Made by a program: the position numbers and the translations under genes. A stretch of 39,429 bases of DNA from an uncultured Prevotellaceae bacterium (GTDB taxonomy: Bacteria > Bacteroidota > Bacteroidia > Bacteroidales > Bacteroidaceae), in the NCBI GenBank assembly GCA_902801375.1, contig CADCIB010000024.1, forward strand, positions 1 to 39,429. The letters are read 5' to 3'. Below are positions 1 through 8,789 of the stretch, in pieces (the stretch's first letter is position 1; each line of letters opens with the position of its first letter). The notes under the pieces were generated by a model, which saw nothing but the letters and a program-made list of their open reading frames with translations, ran no database searches and was not told the origin of the DNA.

Positions 1-30
1 TGATGCACAAAGATGGTGTTTTGTGCTGGA

Positions 31-87
31 AAATGCCATCTTTCAGGCGCTCAGCGATTAGGTCTGAGCCGCTTAGAGATGGCATTT
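31..87. repeat. Long imperfect hairpin
   Basis: AAATGCCATCT at 31-41 is perfectly matched by its inverse AGATGGCATTT at 77-87. Inside it, GGCGCTCAG and CTGAGCCGC form a second imperfect arm pair. No T-run follows on either strand, so this is not a typical Rho-independent terminator. It sits directly before the 22-bp repeat array. Confidence 0.6.
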
Positions 88-95
88 CACGCTGT

Positions 96-161
96 GATCT
101 GACGCAAATCACGAGGTGAAGTGACGCAAATCACGAAGTGAAGTGACGCAAATCGCAAAAA
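96..161. repeat. 22-bp tandem array, 3 units (array 1)
   Basis: Three consecutive 22-base units start at 96, 118 and 140. Each carries the core TGACGCAAATC. The first two continue ACGA and the last diverges to GCAA. Aligned in the same phase, these units resemble the first two units of the array at 21682, including a last unit ending in CGCAAATCGCAA. The function is unknown. The 22-bp period equals about two helical turns. Confidence 0.8.
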
Positions 162-395
162 CAGTAGACTGAAACGACGATTTCCTTCCACTCCGTTCTC
201 CAGAATTGCAGAAATCCCTGATGTGATTCTGTAAAACAAATTCAGCAGAATTTCGCGACTTTTCACTCGCTTGGCCGGAACGTTTTTGAAGAAAAACGCC
301 CACTTCCAGAATATTTTCATCCTAATCATTCATTGAGTAATCCCCACACGCCTCTCCCGCCTACGGTTTGTTGCAATATCCGGCAAGGCACAATA

Positions 396-426
396 AAAAC
401 CGCCAGGTCTGAGACCCGGCGGTTTT
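396..426 (-). terminator. Rho-independent terminator of the small lipoprotein gene
   Basis: Arms aaaaccgcc (396-404) and ggcggtttt are extended by ggtc/gacc around a short tga loop. On the minus strand the hairpin ends in a T-rich run. It lies 24 bases past the lipoprotein stop codon and could also work on the plus strand. Confidence 0.85.
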
Positions 427-449
427 CTTTCTCTCTGTTCGAGTACTGA

Positions 450-623
450 TTACTCAGCAACAGCAGCTGTATCAGCAGCGGCAGTATCAGCGGCGGCAGT
501 GTCAGCGGCTACAGTGTCAACAGCGACGGTGTCAACCTCGACGGGAGCCTGCTCAGCCTTGTTACCACAAGATGCGAAAGAGATAGCTGCGATAGCTACG
601 AACATAAACACTAATTTCTTCAT
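450..623 (-). CDS. Small lipoprotein with acidic DTAAA repeats
   Basis: The frame gives a 57-residue protein from the ATG at 623. An upstream ATG at 653 is in frame, but the MKKLVF start opens a normal signal peptide. The N-terminus has two lysines, a hydrophobic stretch and a lipobox-like ASC around residue 18, so I expect a lipid-anchored envelope protein. The mature part is almost entirely repeats of Val/Ala-Asp-Thr-Ala/Val-Ala, encoded by 15-base DNA repeats at about 466-540. Such a chain should be disordered and negatively charged. It stands alone, with its own promoter at 676-706 and terminator at 396-426. I do not recognise a function. Similar short Asp/Thr/Ala lipoproteins are common in Bacteroidales. 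Confidence 0.8.
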   Translation of the reverse strand: MKKLVFMFVAIAAISFASCGNKAEQAPVEVDTVAVDTVAADTAAADTAAADTAAVAE

Positions 624-675
624 TTTCTTTGCTTTTTTAAATCTGTAAAACAATCATTTGTTTATTAAAACGGTG

Positions 676-706
676 CAAAGGTAAGTGTTTTTTTTAATAC
701 GGCAAT
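676..706 (-). promoter_or_regulatory. Promoter of the small lipoprotein gene
   Basis: On the minus strand TACCTTTG (676-683) matches the Bacteroidota -7 consensus TAnnTTTG. ATTG at 703-706 sits 19 bases upstream as a near-match to the -33 TTTG. It implies a 5' leader of roughly 45 bases. Confidence 0.75.
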
Positions 707-853
707 CATTTTTTTGCAACTTTTTTTAGTGCCCTTTTGTAACTTTTTTGTAAGTTGTTGAAATACAACGAGATATGAAAGTATAATAAAAGTTAATTAT
801 TTGAGCCTTGTTAATTATCATGGAAAAAAACGCGTTATTTCGAGTTTTATTCG

Positions 854-861
854 TACCTTTG
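854..861 (+). promoter_or_regulatory. -7 box abutting the mtaB start
   Basis: TACCTTTG at 854-861 fits the Bacteroidota -7 box, but it ends only 4 bases before the mtaB ATG at 866. Transcription would start at or just after the ATG. I see no matching -33 TTTG at the usual distance. Confidence 0.6.
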
Positions 862-865
862 CAGC

Positions 866-2266
866 ATGATTGACAGTTCGGTTTTTCAAGGCAAGAAAGC
901 AGCCTATTTTACGTTAGGGTGCAAACTGAATTTCTCTGAGACCTCCACCTTCGGGCGCATGCTTCAGGAGATGGGCGTTGTCGCAGCAGGCAAAGGAGAG
1001 CAGGCTGACATCTGCCTGGTCAACACCTGTTCGGTCACCGATGTGGCCGACCACAAGTGCCGCCAGGCCATCCATCGCATGGTGCGCCAGCATCCCAACG
1101 CCTTTGTTGTGGTGACAGGTTGCTATGCGCAGTTGGAACCTGAACGGGTGAGCAGCATCGAGGGTGTCGACCTGGTGCTGGGTAGCAATGAGAAAGCCAA
1201 CCTCATACAGTTTCTGTCGGAGGCTTGGACTGCGAGAGAGGAGCAACGCTCTCACCCCTCACCCCTCATTCCCCACCCCACTTTCCGCACCACCCCGACA
1301 AAGGATATCCGCTCGTTTGCGCCCAGCTGCTCACGCGGCAACCGCACGCGCTACTTCCTGAAAGTGCAAGACGGATGCTCGTATTTCTGCACTTACTGCA
1401 CCATCCCCTACGCTCGTGGCTTCAGCCGCAGCCCTTCCATCGCTTCTTTGGTGGCGCAAGCCGAACAAGCCGCCCGCGAGGGAGGCAAGGAAATCGTGCT
1501 GACAGGCGTGAACATCGGCGACTTCGGGCATCCGACCTCTGGCAGTTTGCAAGAAACCAACAACCGCGAGCGCTTCATCGACCTGGTGAAGGCCCTCGAC
1601 CAGGTGGAAGGCATCAGCCGCTATCGCATCAGCAGTCTGGAGCCCGATCTGCTCGACGACGATCTCATCAGCTACTGCGCCACGAGCCGCGCGTTCATGC
1701 CCCACTTCCACATTCCCCTGCAGAGTGGCAGCAACACCGTGCTGAAACTGATGCACCGCCGCTACGACAAGGAGCTCTTCGCCCATAAGATCCAGCTCAT
1801 CAAGCAACACATGCCCGATGCTTTCATCGGAGTTGACGTGATGGTGGGTACGCGGGGCGAGACACCCGAATGTTTCGAGGAGTGCTACGAGTTCTTAGAC
1901 AGCCTTGACGTGACGCAGCTCCATGTGTTCCCCTACTCCGAACGACCGGGTACGGCAGCCCTGAAGATTCCCTACGTGGTCAGCCCAGAAGACAAGAAAC
2001 TCCGTTCGAAACGCCTGTTGGAACTCTCCGACCGCAAAACAGAAGCCTTCTACGCGCGTTTTATTAATAAGGTGGAGGAAGTGCTGTTGGAAAAAGCTCC
2101 ACTCGGCAAGGCCATGCACGGTTTCACCCGCAACTATATCCGTGTGGAGCTGCCACCGAAAGATTCAAACGAAACGTTGGACAACCAGATTGTCAGCGTC
2201 CGTCTTGGTGACTTCAATTCCAAAAGGGACGCTTTAAAAGCCTCACTTCTCAACCTTAACTCCTAA
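866..2266 (+). CDS. mtaB: tRNA t6A37 methylthiotransferase MtaB
   Basis: This radical-SAM enzyme of the MiaB/RimO class adds a methylthio group to t6A at position 37 of ANN-decoding tRNAs. The 466-residue chain has the three N-terminal cluster cysteines of the family (C19 in LGCKLN, C55 in NTCSVT, C86 in TGCYAQ). It also has the radical-SAM motif CSYFCTYC at 171-178 and a C-terminal region consistent with TRAM. LGCKLN and overall length favour MtaB over MiaB. Residues about 128-140 form a Pro/His/Ser-rich linker not typical of the family, encoded by a CACCCCTCA-like run. The start is the first ATG, immediately after a -7 box. The GT2 gene follows 10 bases downstream, so the two may be co-transcribed. 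Confidence 0.93.
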   Translation: MIDSSVFQGKKAAYFTLGCKLNFSETSTFGRMLQEMGVVAAGKGEQADICLVNTCSVTDVADHKCRQAIHRMVRQHPNAFVVVTGCYAQLEPERVSSIEGVDLVLGSNEKANLIQFLSEAWTAREEQRSHPSPLIPHPTFRTTPTKDIRSFAPSCSRGNRTRYFLKVQDGCSYFCTYCTIPYARGFSRSPSIASLVAQAEQAAREGGKEIVLTGVNIGDFGHPTSGSLQETNNRERFIDLVKALDQVEGISRYRISSLEPDLLDDDLISYCATSRAFMPHFHIPLQSGSNTVLKLMHRRYDKELFAHKIQLIKQHMPDAFIGVDVMVGTRGETPECFEECYEFLDSLDVTQLHVFPYSERPGTAALKIPYVVSPEDKKLRSKRLLELSDRKTEAFYARFINKVEEVLLEKAPLGKAMHGFTRNYIRVELPPKDSNETLDNQIVSVRLGDFNSKRDALKASLLNLNS

Positions 2267-2276
2267 ATTCCCATTC

Positions 2277-3314
2277 ATGGACAAGATAGCTATCGTCATA
2301 CTCAATTGGAACGGCCGCCGGATGCTGGAACAGTACATGCCCTCTGTATTGATGTACTCGAAGGGTGATGCCACGGTGATTGTGGCCGACAACGCCTCGA
2401 CCGACGACTCCCTCGATCTGCTTGAAAAGCAATTTCCAGAAGTAAGAATCATCCGTTTTGATGAGAACTGGGGCTTTGCCGAGGGCTATAACAAGGCGCT
2501 CACGGAGGTAAAGGCGGAGTATTACGTCATCATGAACAGCGACATCGAGGTGACCCAACATTGGCTGACGCCACTCATTGAATTCATGGACAATCACCCC
2601 GAAGTGGCAGCCTGCCAACCCAAGTTGCTGTCGATGGCCAACAAAGAGAAGTTTGAATATGCGGGAGCTTCGGGCGGTTTCATCGACCGTTTGGGCTATC
2701 CCTTCTGCCGTGGACGCGTTTTCGAAACGGTGGAAAACGACAACGGCCAATACGACACGAAGGCTGAAGTGATGTGGGCAACAGGTGCATGTTTCGTGAT
2801 TCGCAGTAGCGACTTTCATGCCGTAGGCGGTTTCGACGAACGATTCTTTGCCCACAGCGAAGAGATTGACCTCTGTTGGCGGCTTCGTCTGCAAGGGCGC
2901 AAGATATATTGCATTCCCGACAGCCATGTATATCATGTGGGCGGCGGCACGCTGCCAAAGGGAAATCCCATGAAGACCTACCTGAATTTCCGCAACAACC
3001 TGACCATGCTCTACAAGAACCTGCCGGAGAAGGACCTAGAACATGTCATGCGCTGGCGCTGGCTTCTTGACTATCTGGCAGCTTTCCAGACACTTATCTG
3101 CAACGGCAATGTGGGCGACTTCCGCGCCATCTACCGTGCACGTCGCGATTTCAAACGATGGAAAAAGGAGTATGCCCCCGTCCGACAACAGTTGCAAGCT
3201 GCCAAGACCAACCACGAAGACGTGCGCCAACCCTTCAGCATTCTCTGGCAATACTACTTCCGTCAACGGCGCACCTATTCTGCTTTGCCACTCCAAGCCC
3301 CAAAGTCAGAGTAG
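2277..3314 (+). CDS. Family 2 glycosyltransferase (rhamnosyltransferase-like)
   Basis: A 345-residue cytoplasmic GT-A enzyme that likely adds a sugar to a cell-surface glycan. It opens with IAIVILNWNG and VADNASTDDS, which form the nucleotide-binding half. It has the metal-binding MNSDIEV near residue 88 and the acceptor-side motif FDERFFAHSEEIDLCWR near 190-206, as in WbbL/rhamnosyltransferase-like GT2 proteins. I see no transmembrane segment. The C-terminal 100 residues are basic and could bind the membrane. It lies 10 bases after mtaB and converges on the acyltransferase at 3356. Donor and acceptor cannot be told from sequence. Confidence 0.85.
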   Translation: MDKIAIVILNWNGRRMLEQYMPSVLMYSKGDATVIVADNASTDDSLDLLEKQFPEVRIIRFDENWGFAEGYNKALTEVKAEYYVIMNSDIEVTQHWLTPLIEFMDNHPEVAACQPKLLSMANKEKFEYAGASGGFIDRLGYPFCRGRVFETVENDNGQYDTKAEVMWATGACFVIRSSDFHAVGGFDERFFAHSEEIDLCWRLRLQGRKIYCIPDSHVYHVGGGTLPKGNPMKTYLNFRNNLTMLYKNLPEKDLEHVMRWRWLLDYLAAFQTLICNGNVGDFRAIYRARRDFKRWKKEYAPVRQQLQAAKTNHEDVRQPFSILWQYYFRQRRTYSALPLQAPKSE

Positions 3315-3355
3315 CCAAGCAAACAGTTTCATACAAATAAGCCTCTTGTTGTCTG

Positions 3356-4507
3356 TCAGCCTTTGGCACTCAGCCAATTGCGACAGGGATTGGCATACAT
3401 TGTGAGCATGCGCTCTTGTAGGAAAGCCACATCCTTGTGGCAAATCTCTATCTTGTCAATCTGTGCGTTGAGATAGCCGAGGAAGCGCTGTTTGTCTTCA
3501 TCGGTATAGAAGTCGGTCAACGCGTTCTTTTCAGCCAACATGTCGGCAGCGATGTAATTGCAGGGATAGAGGCGGTAGCGAGCATGAATCTGCTGGTCAA
3601 TGTGCGCCGCCACCATATCGAAGAAACGGTTGCGCGGAATGGCCGTGTCGAGGCTGCCGAGCCACTCGTCTATGCAAGGAGCACATTCGTAATGTACCTG
3701 ACCCTTGTAGCCCATGATGCCCGTTCGCATACTGTCGACGTCGTCTTGGGCAGTTTTCTTCCACGAGGGGTCATCGCGCTTCAGTTGGAACTCGCGGGCT
3801 TTCAGATAGTCGCAGGGGTCATACTCATAACTGATACTCAGTGGCACGATGTGCAACTGTTGCAACCGCTCTACGTTGCTGCCCTCTCCCCCCATCGCCA
3901 TCATCTTGAGGATGGCAGGCTGTGTACGGTCGTCACCGTCCTTGGCCCTTCCCTCGCGCTGGGCTATCCAGATGTTTTCCTTCTTCTCAGCAATGGCGAA
4001 GTGCATGTATTCCGACATGCGTTTGCTGGCACGCAGCATCTCGCTGCCAGGAAGGCTACGCTCCACGATGAACGATTTGTTCACCCTTACCAAGTCCTTG
4101 ACCCAAGGCAACGAGAGGAGGTTGTCGCCGATGGCAATCTCGCAGGTGGTCGCAAAGCCAGAGTCGATGAGCAACTTGTCGAGCAAAGCCGAATCGAGCA
4201 CGATGTCGCGGTGGTTGCTCACAAAAGTGTAGTTCCGTTGGTTGTCAACGGCCGAGCAGTCCATGTCAAGCCCCGTGCTGGCTTTGGCCATGAGTTTTTC
4301 CAAGAAATGATAGGCGAATGCCTTCTGGAACTCCAGGTTGGTCGTACAAGCCTTCAGTTTCTGGGCAAGCATCTCAAAGGAAATGTCGGGATAAACGACC
4401 GACATCACATGGCGGAACTGCGCATCGGCAATGAGACGATCGAACACTTCAGGAAGCTCTTCGGGCTCAAAAGGCCTTATGCTGTCAAAAACTTCAGGAA
4501 CTTTCAT
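3356..4507 (-). CDS. PlsC-like glycerol-phosphate acyltransferase
   Basis: A 383-residue protein of the lysophospholipid acyltransferase superfamily, probably acting in phospholipid or acyl-lipid synthesis at the inner membrane. VSNHRDIVLD near residue 97 is the catalytic block, QREGRAKDGDD near 213 corresponds to the family EGTRS block, and IVPLSISYEYDP near 250 to the fourth block. The catalytic spacing is odd: H is followed by D at +2 and +6, not at +5 as in the canonical HX4D. The protein is longer than a typical PlsC, with an N-terminal helical extension and a 130-residue C-terminal part. It follows the 41-residue ORF by 39 bases on the same strand. Confidence 0.75.
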   Translation of the reverse strand: MKVPEVFDSIRPFEPEELPEVFDRLIADAQFRHVMSVVYPDISFEMLAQKLKACTTNLEFQKAFAYHFLEKLMAKASTGLDMDCSAVDNQRNYTFVSNHRDIVLDSALLDKLLIDSGFATTCEIAIGDNLLSLPWVKDLVRVNKSFIVERSLPGSEMLRASKRMSEYMHFAIAEKKENIWIAQREGRAKDGDDRTQPAILKMMAMGGEGSNVERLQQLHIVPLSISYEYDPCDYLKAREFQLKRDDPSWKKTAQDDVDSMRTGIMGYKGQVHYECAPCIDEWLGSLDTAIPRNRFFDMVAAHIDQQIHARYRLYPCNYIAADMLAEKNALTDFYTDEDKQRFLGYLNAQIDKIEICHKDVAFLQERMLTMYANPCRNWLSAKG

Positions 4508-4546
4508 ACGGTTACAATAAAATAAGGTGTATCAACTCTCAACCTT

Positions 4547-4672
4547 TCAACTCTCTTCATCGGGTCGCTCAAGCATCCTCGCCGTCTTGGGCAGATGACG
4601 CTTTTTGCGAAGCCAAGCCGCCTTGCGCTGCTCGTATTCCTCGTGGTGACGTTCCAGAAAATTATCAGCCAT
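4547..4672 (-). CDS. 41-residue basic protein, conserved-looking
   Basis: The minus strand has an ATG at 4672 and a TGA at 4547-4549. The product starts MADNFLERHHEEYEQRK and ends in ARMLERPDEES. It is highly charged and probably helical, with no signal peptide or membrane segment. It starts 9 bases after the DUF4270 stop codon and ends 39 bases before the acyltransferase start, so it fits an operon. From memory, short proteins starting MADN-[FY]-LE occur in many Bacteroidales, but I know no function. Its last codons overlap an AGTTGA-type repeat word. Confidence 0.6.
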   Translation of the reverse strand: MADNFLERHHEEYEQRKAAWLRKKRHLPKTARMLERPDEES

Positions 4673-4681
4673 CGGGATTGG

Positions 4682-6181
4682 TTACTTGTCAGAGAACTTA
4701 CTGTAGATGACGCTCACCCGTATGTCGTCGTAGGGATTCTCAGAACCGCCCACCAGCCGGGTGCTGCTGAGCGACATATCGTGCGATACGCGTGCGACAT
4801 AAGCCACATTGTTGGAGGTGTAGGAAGACACCGTGACGGGGATGATGACCACCTTGTTCCAGTTGGGATGCTCGGCCACCCAGTTGGGATTCGCCTTCAT
4901 GCCCTCTGTCTTCTGTTCCAGCATGTGACGCACAAGGTTGGAGATGTTACTGAATGTGAATGTGTTCGTATAAGCAGACGATTCTGTGGAAGAGAGGAAC
5001 GACTGCCTATAGTCGGGCAGTTTGCCCTGTTCGAAGAAGGTGTACATGCTGTCGCGCTCGACCATCAGGAGCCGTTGTGGGGCATCAAACGCATAGTCGC
5101 TCTCACTGACTTTGTTGATCTGCTTCAGCACAATCTTTGCCTGGCTCAGCGTGTCGTTGTCGTGATGGGCAGCAATCTCGTCGATGGGCAATGTGATTTC
5201 CGAGAAGATGCCGGCAGGCGTCTTCAGATAAGTACAGCTATTGTCAGCCACCAACCGCTGTAGCACTTCGTCGTCGTTCTCTATGGTGGTAGTCTGCAGC
5301 ACCTCCTCTGTGCCGCCAAAAGCCGTGGAACCAGAATAGACGGTGTCTCGCTCCTCAGTTCCCGTACCGACAGTGGCCTTATAGCGGAAGAATACATTCA
5401 TCTGGCTCGACGAGATATAGGCCATAGAGCCCAGTCCGTCTTTTATTTCCATGTAAAAGCCCGGACAAACACGGTTGACGAACTCATAGGAATTGGCGAA
5501 ATACTCTGGATGGCTATAATACTGATTCAGGATGTAGCTGCCATAATTATTATAGGTACGCCCCTCCTTGTCTGTGTAAGTCTCGTTCAGGGGGATGCGG
5601 ATGTTTGCAATGTACGTTGAAGAGGCGCGCATGCTGTCGGAATAGTTCTGGTTGGCCAGCGAATACATCAAATTGGCGTGAACTCCGTCCTGCCTCACCA
5701 GTCCTTCTTTGAGCGGGTTATAGTTGGAGTAGTAGTTCACACCCTCCTTCATCGGCTCGACCAACTCATGGGCGGTCATCTTCATAGCAGCGAGCGAATC
5801 ACCATAGTAGCTCTTGAAATACAGGCGAATGTCGCACGAGTCGGCTATAATCTCGCCGTCGGCGTTCAGGCTGGCCACCTTCTCACGAGTGGGCATAGCG
5901 TTCATTCCGAAATTCTCCAAGGTATGGAACTGCACCATGAAGTTTCCCGTCACGAAAGAACCTGTTTCCGGATCTTTCACACGTCCCAGATAACCTGTGG
6001 CGTTTTTCGACAATACCGAATCGGCCAACACCGATCGTGAAGACACACGAAACGAGTCGGTCGAGATTTTCAGGTTATCCATGTTGTCTGTCAGTGACGC
6101 ACCGATGGTATCGGTGGTATCGTCGCAGGCCGTCATTGCCGTCATCAGCAAGAGCAGCCCTACAAACCATTTCAATTTCAT
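4682..6181 (-). CDS. DUF4270 family lipoprotein
   Basis: A 499-residue exported protein. The N-terminus MKLKWFVGLLLLMTAMTACDD is a lipoprotein signal with its lipobox cysteine at residue 19. The following acidic DD suggests retention or surface export as in other Bacteroidota lipoproteins. The body, with phrases such as TGYLGRVKDPETGSF and ADSCDIRLYFKSYYGDS, matches what I know of DUF4270, a family of unknown function in Bacteroidales. It lies 74 bases downstream of the short glycogen synthase gene on the same strand, an arrangement I recall from other Bacteroidales. Confidence 0.8.
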   Translation of the reverse strand: MKLKWFVGLLLLMTAMTACDDTTDTIGASLTDNMDNLKISTDSFRVSSRSVLADSVLSKNATGYLGRVKDPETGSFVTGNFMVQFHTLENFGMNAMPTREKVASLNADGEIIADSCDIRLYFKSYYGDSLAAMKMTAHELVEPMKEGVNYYSNYNPLKEGLVRQDGVHANLMYSLANQNYSDSMRASSTYIANIRIPLNETYTDKEGRTYNNYGSYILNQYYSHPEYFANSYEFVNRVCPGFYMEIKDGLGSMAYISSSQMNVFFRYKATVGTGTEERDTVYSGSTAFGGTEEVLQTTTIENDDEVLQRLVADNSCTYLKTPAGIFSEITLPIDEIAAHHDNDTLSQAKIVLKQINKVSESDYAFDAPQRLLMVERDSMYTFFEQGKLPDYRQSFLSSTESSAYTNTFTFSNISNLVRHMLEQKTEGMKANPNWVAEHPNWNKVVIIPVTVSSYTSNNVAYVARVSHDMSLSSTRLVGGSENPYDDIRVSVIYSKFSDK

Positions 6182-6255
6182 TGGTTTTCTTTATTCTATA
6201 CGCCTTGCCCGACTTGTTGCCGCGCAAGGACATCTGATTCTTTATTACTAAATGC

Positions 6256-7068
6256 TTACGACTCCATCACCAGGTCGTAGAACTGGTCGAGACTGTCGCC
6301 AAGGTTGCCAATGTCAGCGTGGCGCAACAGTTTCTTGCCCCCAGCCTCAGCATAGGCCATCAGTTCTGGGTTCACATTGTCCACAGCCTCCACAATGCCG
6401 TCGCTGTAGTCGATGGCCAGCTTGGCCAATTCGGGGAAGTCGAACTTCTCGTTATACTTATCCAGCATTTCGCGCTTTGCATCGCGGAACTCAATGCTGC
6501 GTTTGAAGTCCTCGTTCAACTCACTTGTCAGCTTATGGCCGAATATCGACGTCACCACCTTCGTGTTGGCAAACGAAGGCTCATCGTGGTAGGCAGTCTT
6601 GATATAGAGCGGCACCACAGCGCTCATCCATCCCTGACAATGGATGATGTCGGGAATCCAGCGCAGTTTCTTCACCGTCTCCAACACGCCGCGAGCAAAG
6701 AAAATGGCACGTTCGCCGTTGTCGGCATATTCCTCGCCATTCTCATCATACTCCAGCTGCCGTTTGCTGAAATAGTCGTCGTTGTCGATGAAATACACCT
6801 GTATGCGGGTCTGCGGGATGGAGGCCACCTTGATGATGAGCGGATGGTCGGTCTCGTCGATGATGAGCATCATGCGCGAAAGCCTGATAACCTCGTGCAG
6901 CTGACCACGCCGCTCGTTGATGATGCCCCATTTTGGCATAAACGTGCGGATCTCGTAACCTTTCTCCTGGACCACATGCGGTACTTCCTTGCCCAGAAGT
7001 GACATCACGTTCTCTGGAACGTATGGGACAATCTCCTGATTGATGAATAAAACCTTCTTTGCCTTCAT
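6256..7068 (-). CDS. Glycogen/starch synthase, N-terminal lobe only
   Basis: A 270-residue protein matching the GT5 N-terminal (ADP-glucose glycogen synthase) domain. It starts KAKKVLFINQEIVPYVPE, has IPDIIHCQGWMSA near 140, and has a VTSIFGHKL segment. The second GT-B lobe, which holds most sugar-nucleotide contacts in full-length enzymes of about 480-550 residues, is missing. No C-terminal half follows in any frame downstream. Short versions like this are regular in Bacteroidales, so this is probably not a recent truncation. I chose the ATG at 7068 over the one at 7113 because it begins the domain and lies behind the promoter at 7089-7119. DUF4270 follows, and panC is divergent. Confidence 0.8.
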   Translation of the reverse strand: MKAKKVLFINQEIVPYVPENVMSLLGKEVPHVVQEKGYEIRTFMPKWGIINERRGQLHEVIRLSRMMLIIDETDHPLIIKVASIPQTRIQVYFIDNDDYFSKRQLEYDENGEEYADNGERAIFFARGVLETVKKLRWIPDIIHCQGWMSAVVPLYIKTAYHDEPSFANTKVVTSIFGHKLTSELNEDFKRSIEFRDAKREMLDKYNEKFDFPELAKLAIDYSDGIVEAVDNVNPELMAYAEAGGKKLLRHADIGNLGDSLDQFYDLVMES

Positions 7069-7088
7069 GCGATTCTTATTTGATGTTG

Positions 7089-7119
7089 CAAAGGTACGGA
7101 AAAATAAAGACAATGCAAA
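7089..7119 (-). promoter_or_regulatory. Promoter of the glycogen synthase gene
   Basis: On the minus strand TTTG (7116-7119), 19 bases, then TACCTTTG (7089-7096) is a full Bacteroidota consensus promoter. The predicted leader is about 15-20 bases. This position also excludes the upstream ATG at 7113 as the main start. Confidence 0.85.
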
Positions 7120-7385
7120 ATAAAAATAGGTTTTTTAATTTTTATTGTCGAACGATAGTAACTCCATTTACATCTTTTCGGATTCTTTTCCCTTTGGAAA
7201 AAAGCGAAAAAAACCGTGCAAAGCCACCTGAATTGGAAAAAAGAAGTTGATAAATGACAAAAACTAAGAATATTCTTGCGTATTTAAGAAAATTGTTGTT
7301 ATTTTGCACCCCGAATCTGATGACGTGCGAGAAATCGCCGCCCAACGAGGAATATCCTCATACGGTAAAATCTATTCAGACAAGA

Positions 7386-8237
7386 ATGAAAGTATTTCAG
7401 ACTATTGTGGAGCTGCAAAACCAGTTGTTTGCAGACCGCAAAGCAGGCAAGACCATTGGTCTTGTACCCACCATGGGTGCCCTGCATGCAGGACACGCCT
7501 CGCTCGTGGAGCGGAGTGTCAAGGAAAACGACGTGACCGTTGTGAGCGTCTTTGTCAATCCAACACAGTTCAACGACAAAAACGACCTCAAGACCTATCC
7601 CCGAACACTCGATGCCGACTGCCAGCTGCTTGAGCGCGTTGGCGCCGACTACGTATTGGCACCCTCTGTCGAGGAGATGTACCCCACACCCGACACCCGA
7701 CACTTCGAGTATCCTCCCGTGACCACCGTCATGGAGGGAGCACACCGCCCCGGACACTTCAACGGCGTCTGTCAGGTGGTGAGCCGACTGTTCTACATCG
7801 TACGCCCACAGCGCGCCTACTTCGGCGAGAAGGACTGGCAGCAGATTGCCGTCATCAAGTCCATGGTGAAGGCACTGGGCATCGATGTGCAGATTGTGGA
7901 ATGCGACATCGTGCGCGAAGCCGACGGACTGGCCCTCAGTTCGCGCAACACCCTGCTGGCCCCCGACGAGCGCGCCATTGCACCCCTCATCTACAAAGCC
8001 CTCAGCGAGAGCCGCGACTACGCCAAGACGCACACGCTGCGCGAGACGCAGCAGTGGGTCGTCGACCAGATCAACGCTCAGGAAGGTCTGCGCGTGGAAT
8101 ACTTCGCCATCGTCGACGGCAACACCCTGCTCGACATGGAGAACTGGGAAGACAGCCCCTACATCGTGGGCTGCATCACCGTTTTCTGCGGCAAGACACC
8201 CATCCGCCTCATCGACCACATTAAATACAATGTATAA
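7386..8237 (+). CDS. panC: Pantothenate synthetase PanC
   Basis: Condenses pantoate and beta-alanine with ATP to give pantothenate in the cytoplasm. The 283-residue product has [10 protein letters not shown] (the HxGH nucleotide-binding signature) at about 28-37, FVNPTQF, [11 protein letters not shown] and the KMSKS-like loop DGLALSSRN, so catalytic blocks look complete. An open frame extends upstream to 7254, but [10 protein letters not shown] is the usual family N-terminus and the upstream part looks untranslated. A weak -7-like TTATTTTGC lies around 7299-7306. panD follows 3 bases after the stop. Confidence 0.95.
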   Translation: MKVFQTIVELQNQLFADRKAGKTIGLVPTMGALHAGHASLVERSVKENDVTVVSVFVNPTQFNDKNDLKTYPRTLDADCQLLERVGADYVLAPSVEEMYPTPDTRHFEYPPVTTVMEGAHRPGHFNGVCQVVSRLFYIVRPQRAYFGEKDWQQIAVIKSMVKALGIDVQIVECDIVREADGLALSSRNTLLAPDERAIAPLIYKALSESRDYAKTHTLRETQQWVVDQINAQEGLRVEYFAIVDGNTLLDMENWEDSPYIVGCITVFCGKTPIRLIDHIKYNV

Positions 8238-8240
8238 GCC

Positions 8241-8588
8241 ATGATGATAGAAGTATTGAAAAGCAAATTGCACTGCGTGCGCATCACCGAGGCCAACCTC
8301 AACTACATGGGCAGCATCACCATCGACGAGGATTTGATGGATGCCGCCAACATGATAGCCGGAGAGAAGGTGCAGATTGTGAACAACAACAACGGCGAGC
8401 GCATCGAGACCTATATCATCAAGGGTGAGCGCGGCTCAGGCTGCATCTGCCTCAACGGCGCCGCCGCCCGAAAGTGCATGGTGGGCGACACCGTGATCAT
8501 CATTTCCTACGCAATGATGGACTTCGAGGAAGCCAAGACCTTCCAGCCTACCGTTGTCTTCCCGGAGAACAACCGCATCGGCAAGTAA
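8241..8588 (+). CDS. panD: Aspartate 1-decarboxylase PanD
   Basis: Makes beta-alanine from aspartate, the second substrate of PanC. The 115-residue proenzyme has the self-cleavage Gly-Ser pair in YMGSITID (residues 23-24 of the chain), where Ser becomes the pyruvoyl group. It also has the family segments [23 protein letters not shown] and [11 protein letters not shown]. It lies directly after panC and ends before a clear terminator, so panCD form a two-gene operon. Confidence 0.96.
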   Translation: MMIEVLKSKLHCVRITEANLNYMGSITIDEDLMDAANMIAGEKVQIVNNNNGERIETYIIKGERGSGCICLNGAAARKCMVGDTVIIISYAMMDFEEAKTFQPTVVFPENNRIGK

Positions 8589-8632
8589 TCCCAATCCTCG
8601 AAACCCCATCCCATTCGCAGATACACAGACAC

Positions 8633-8671
8633 AAAACCCGCGCCACCTCATCCCGAGTCAGTGCGGGTTTT
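8633..8671 (+). terminator. Terminator of panCD
   Basis: Perfect 9-bp arms AAAACCCGC (8633-8641) and GCGGGTTTT (8663-8671) surround a 21-base loop and are followed by a T-rich run. It lies 44 bases past the panD stop. Confidence 0.8.
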
Positions 8672-8789
8672 CTTTCTCACAAATCCACTTCGTTTTTGAG
8701 GCGCAGTTGACGCCAAGGGCAACAGCATCAATGCCTTGACTATCTACAACAAACAATTGAATACAACAATACTAAAAAAACAAGTACTT

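Larger units (their letters stand above)
1..395. other. Non-coding region with repeats
   Basis: I see no convincing gene here. Short open frames on the minus strand only translate repeat sequence and have no recognisable start or domain. The stretch holds a small inverted repeat (gcacaaa at 5-11 and tttgtgc at 20-26), a larger hairpin at 31-87 and a 22-bp array at 96-161. The remainder up to the terminator at 396 shows nothing further. Confidence 0.6.
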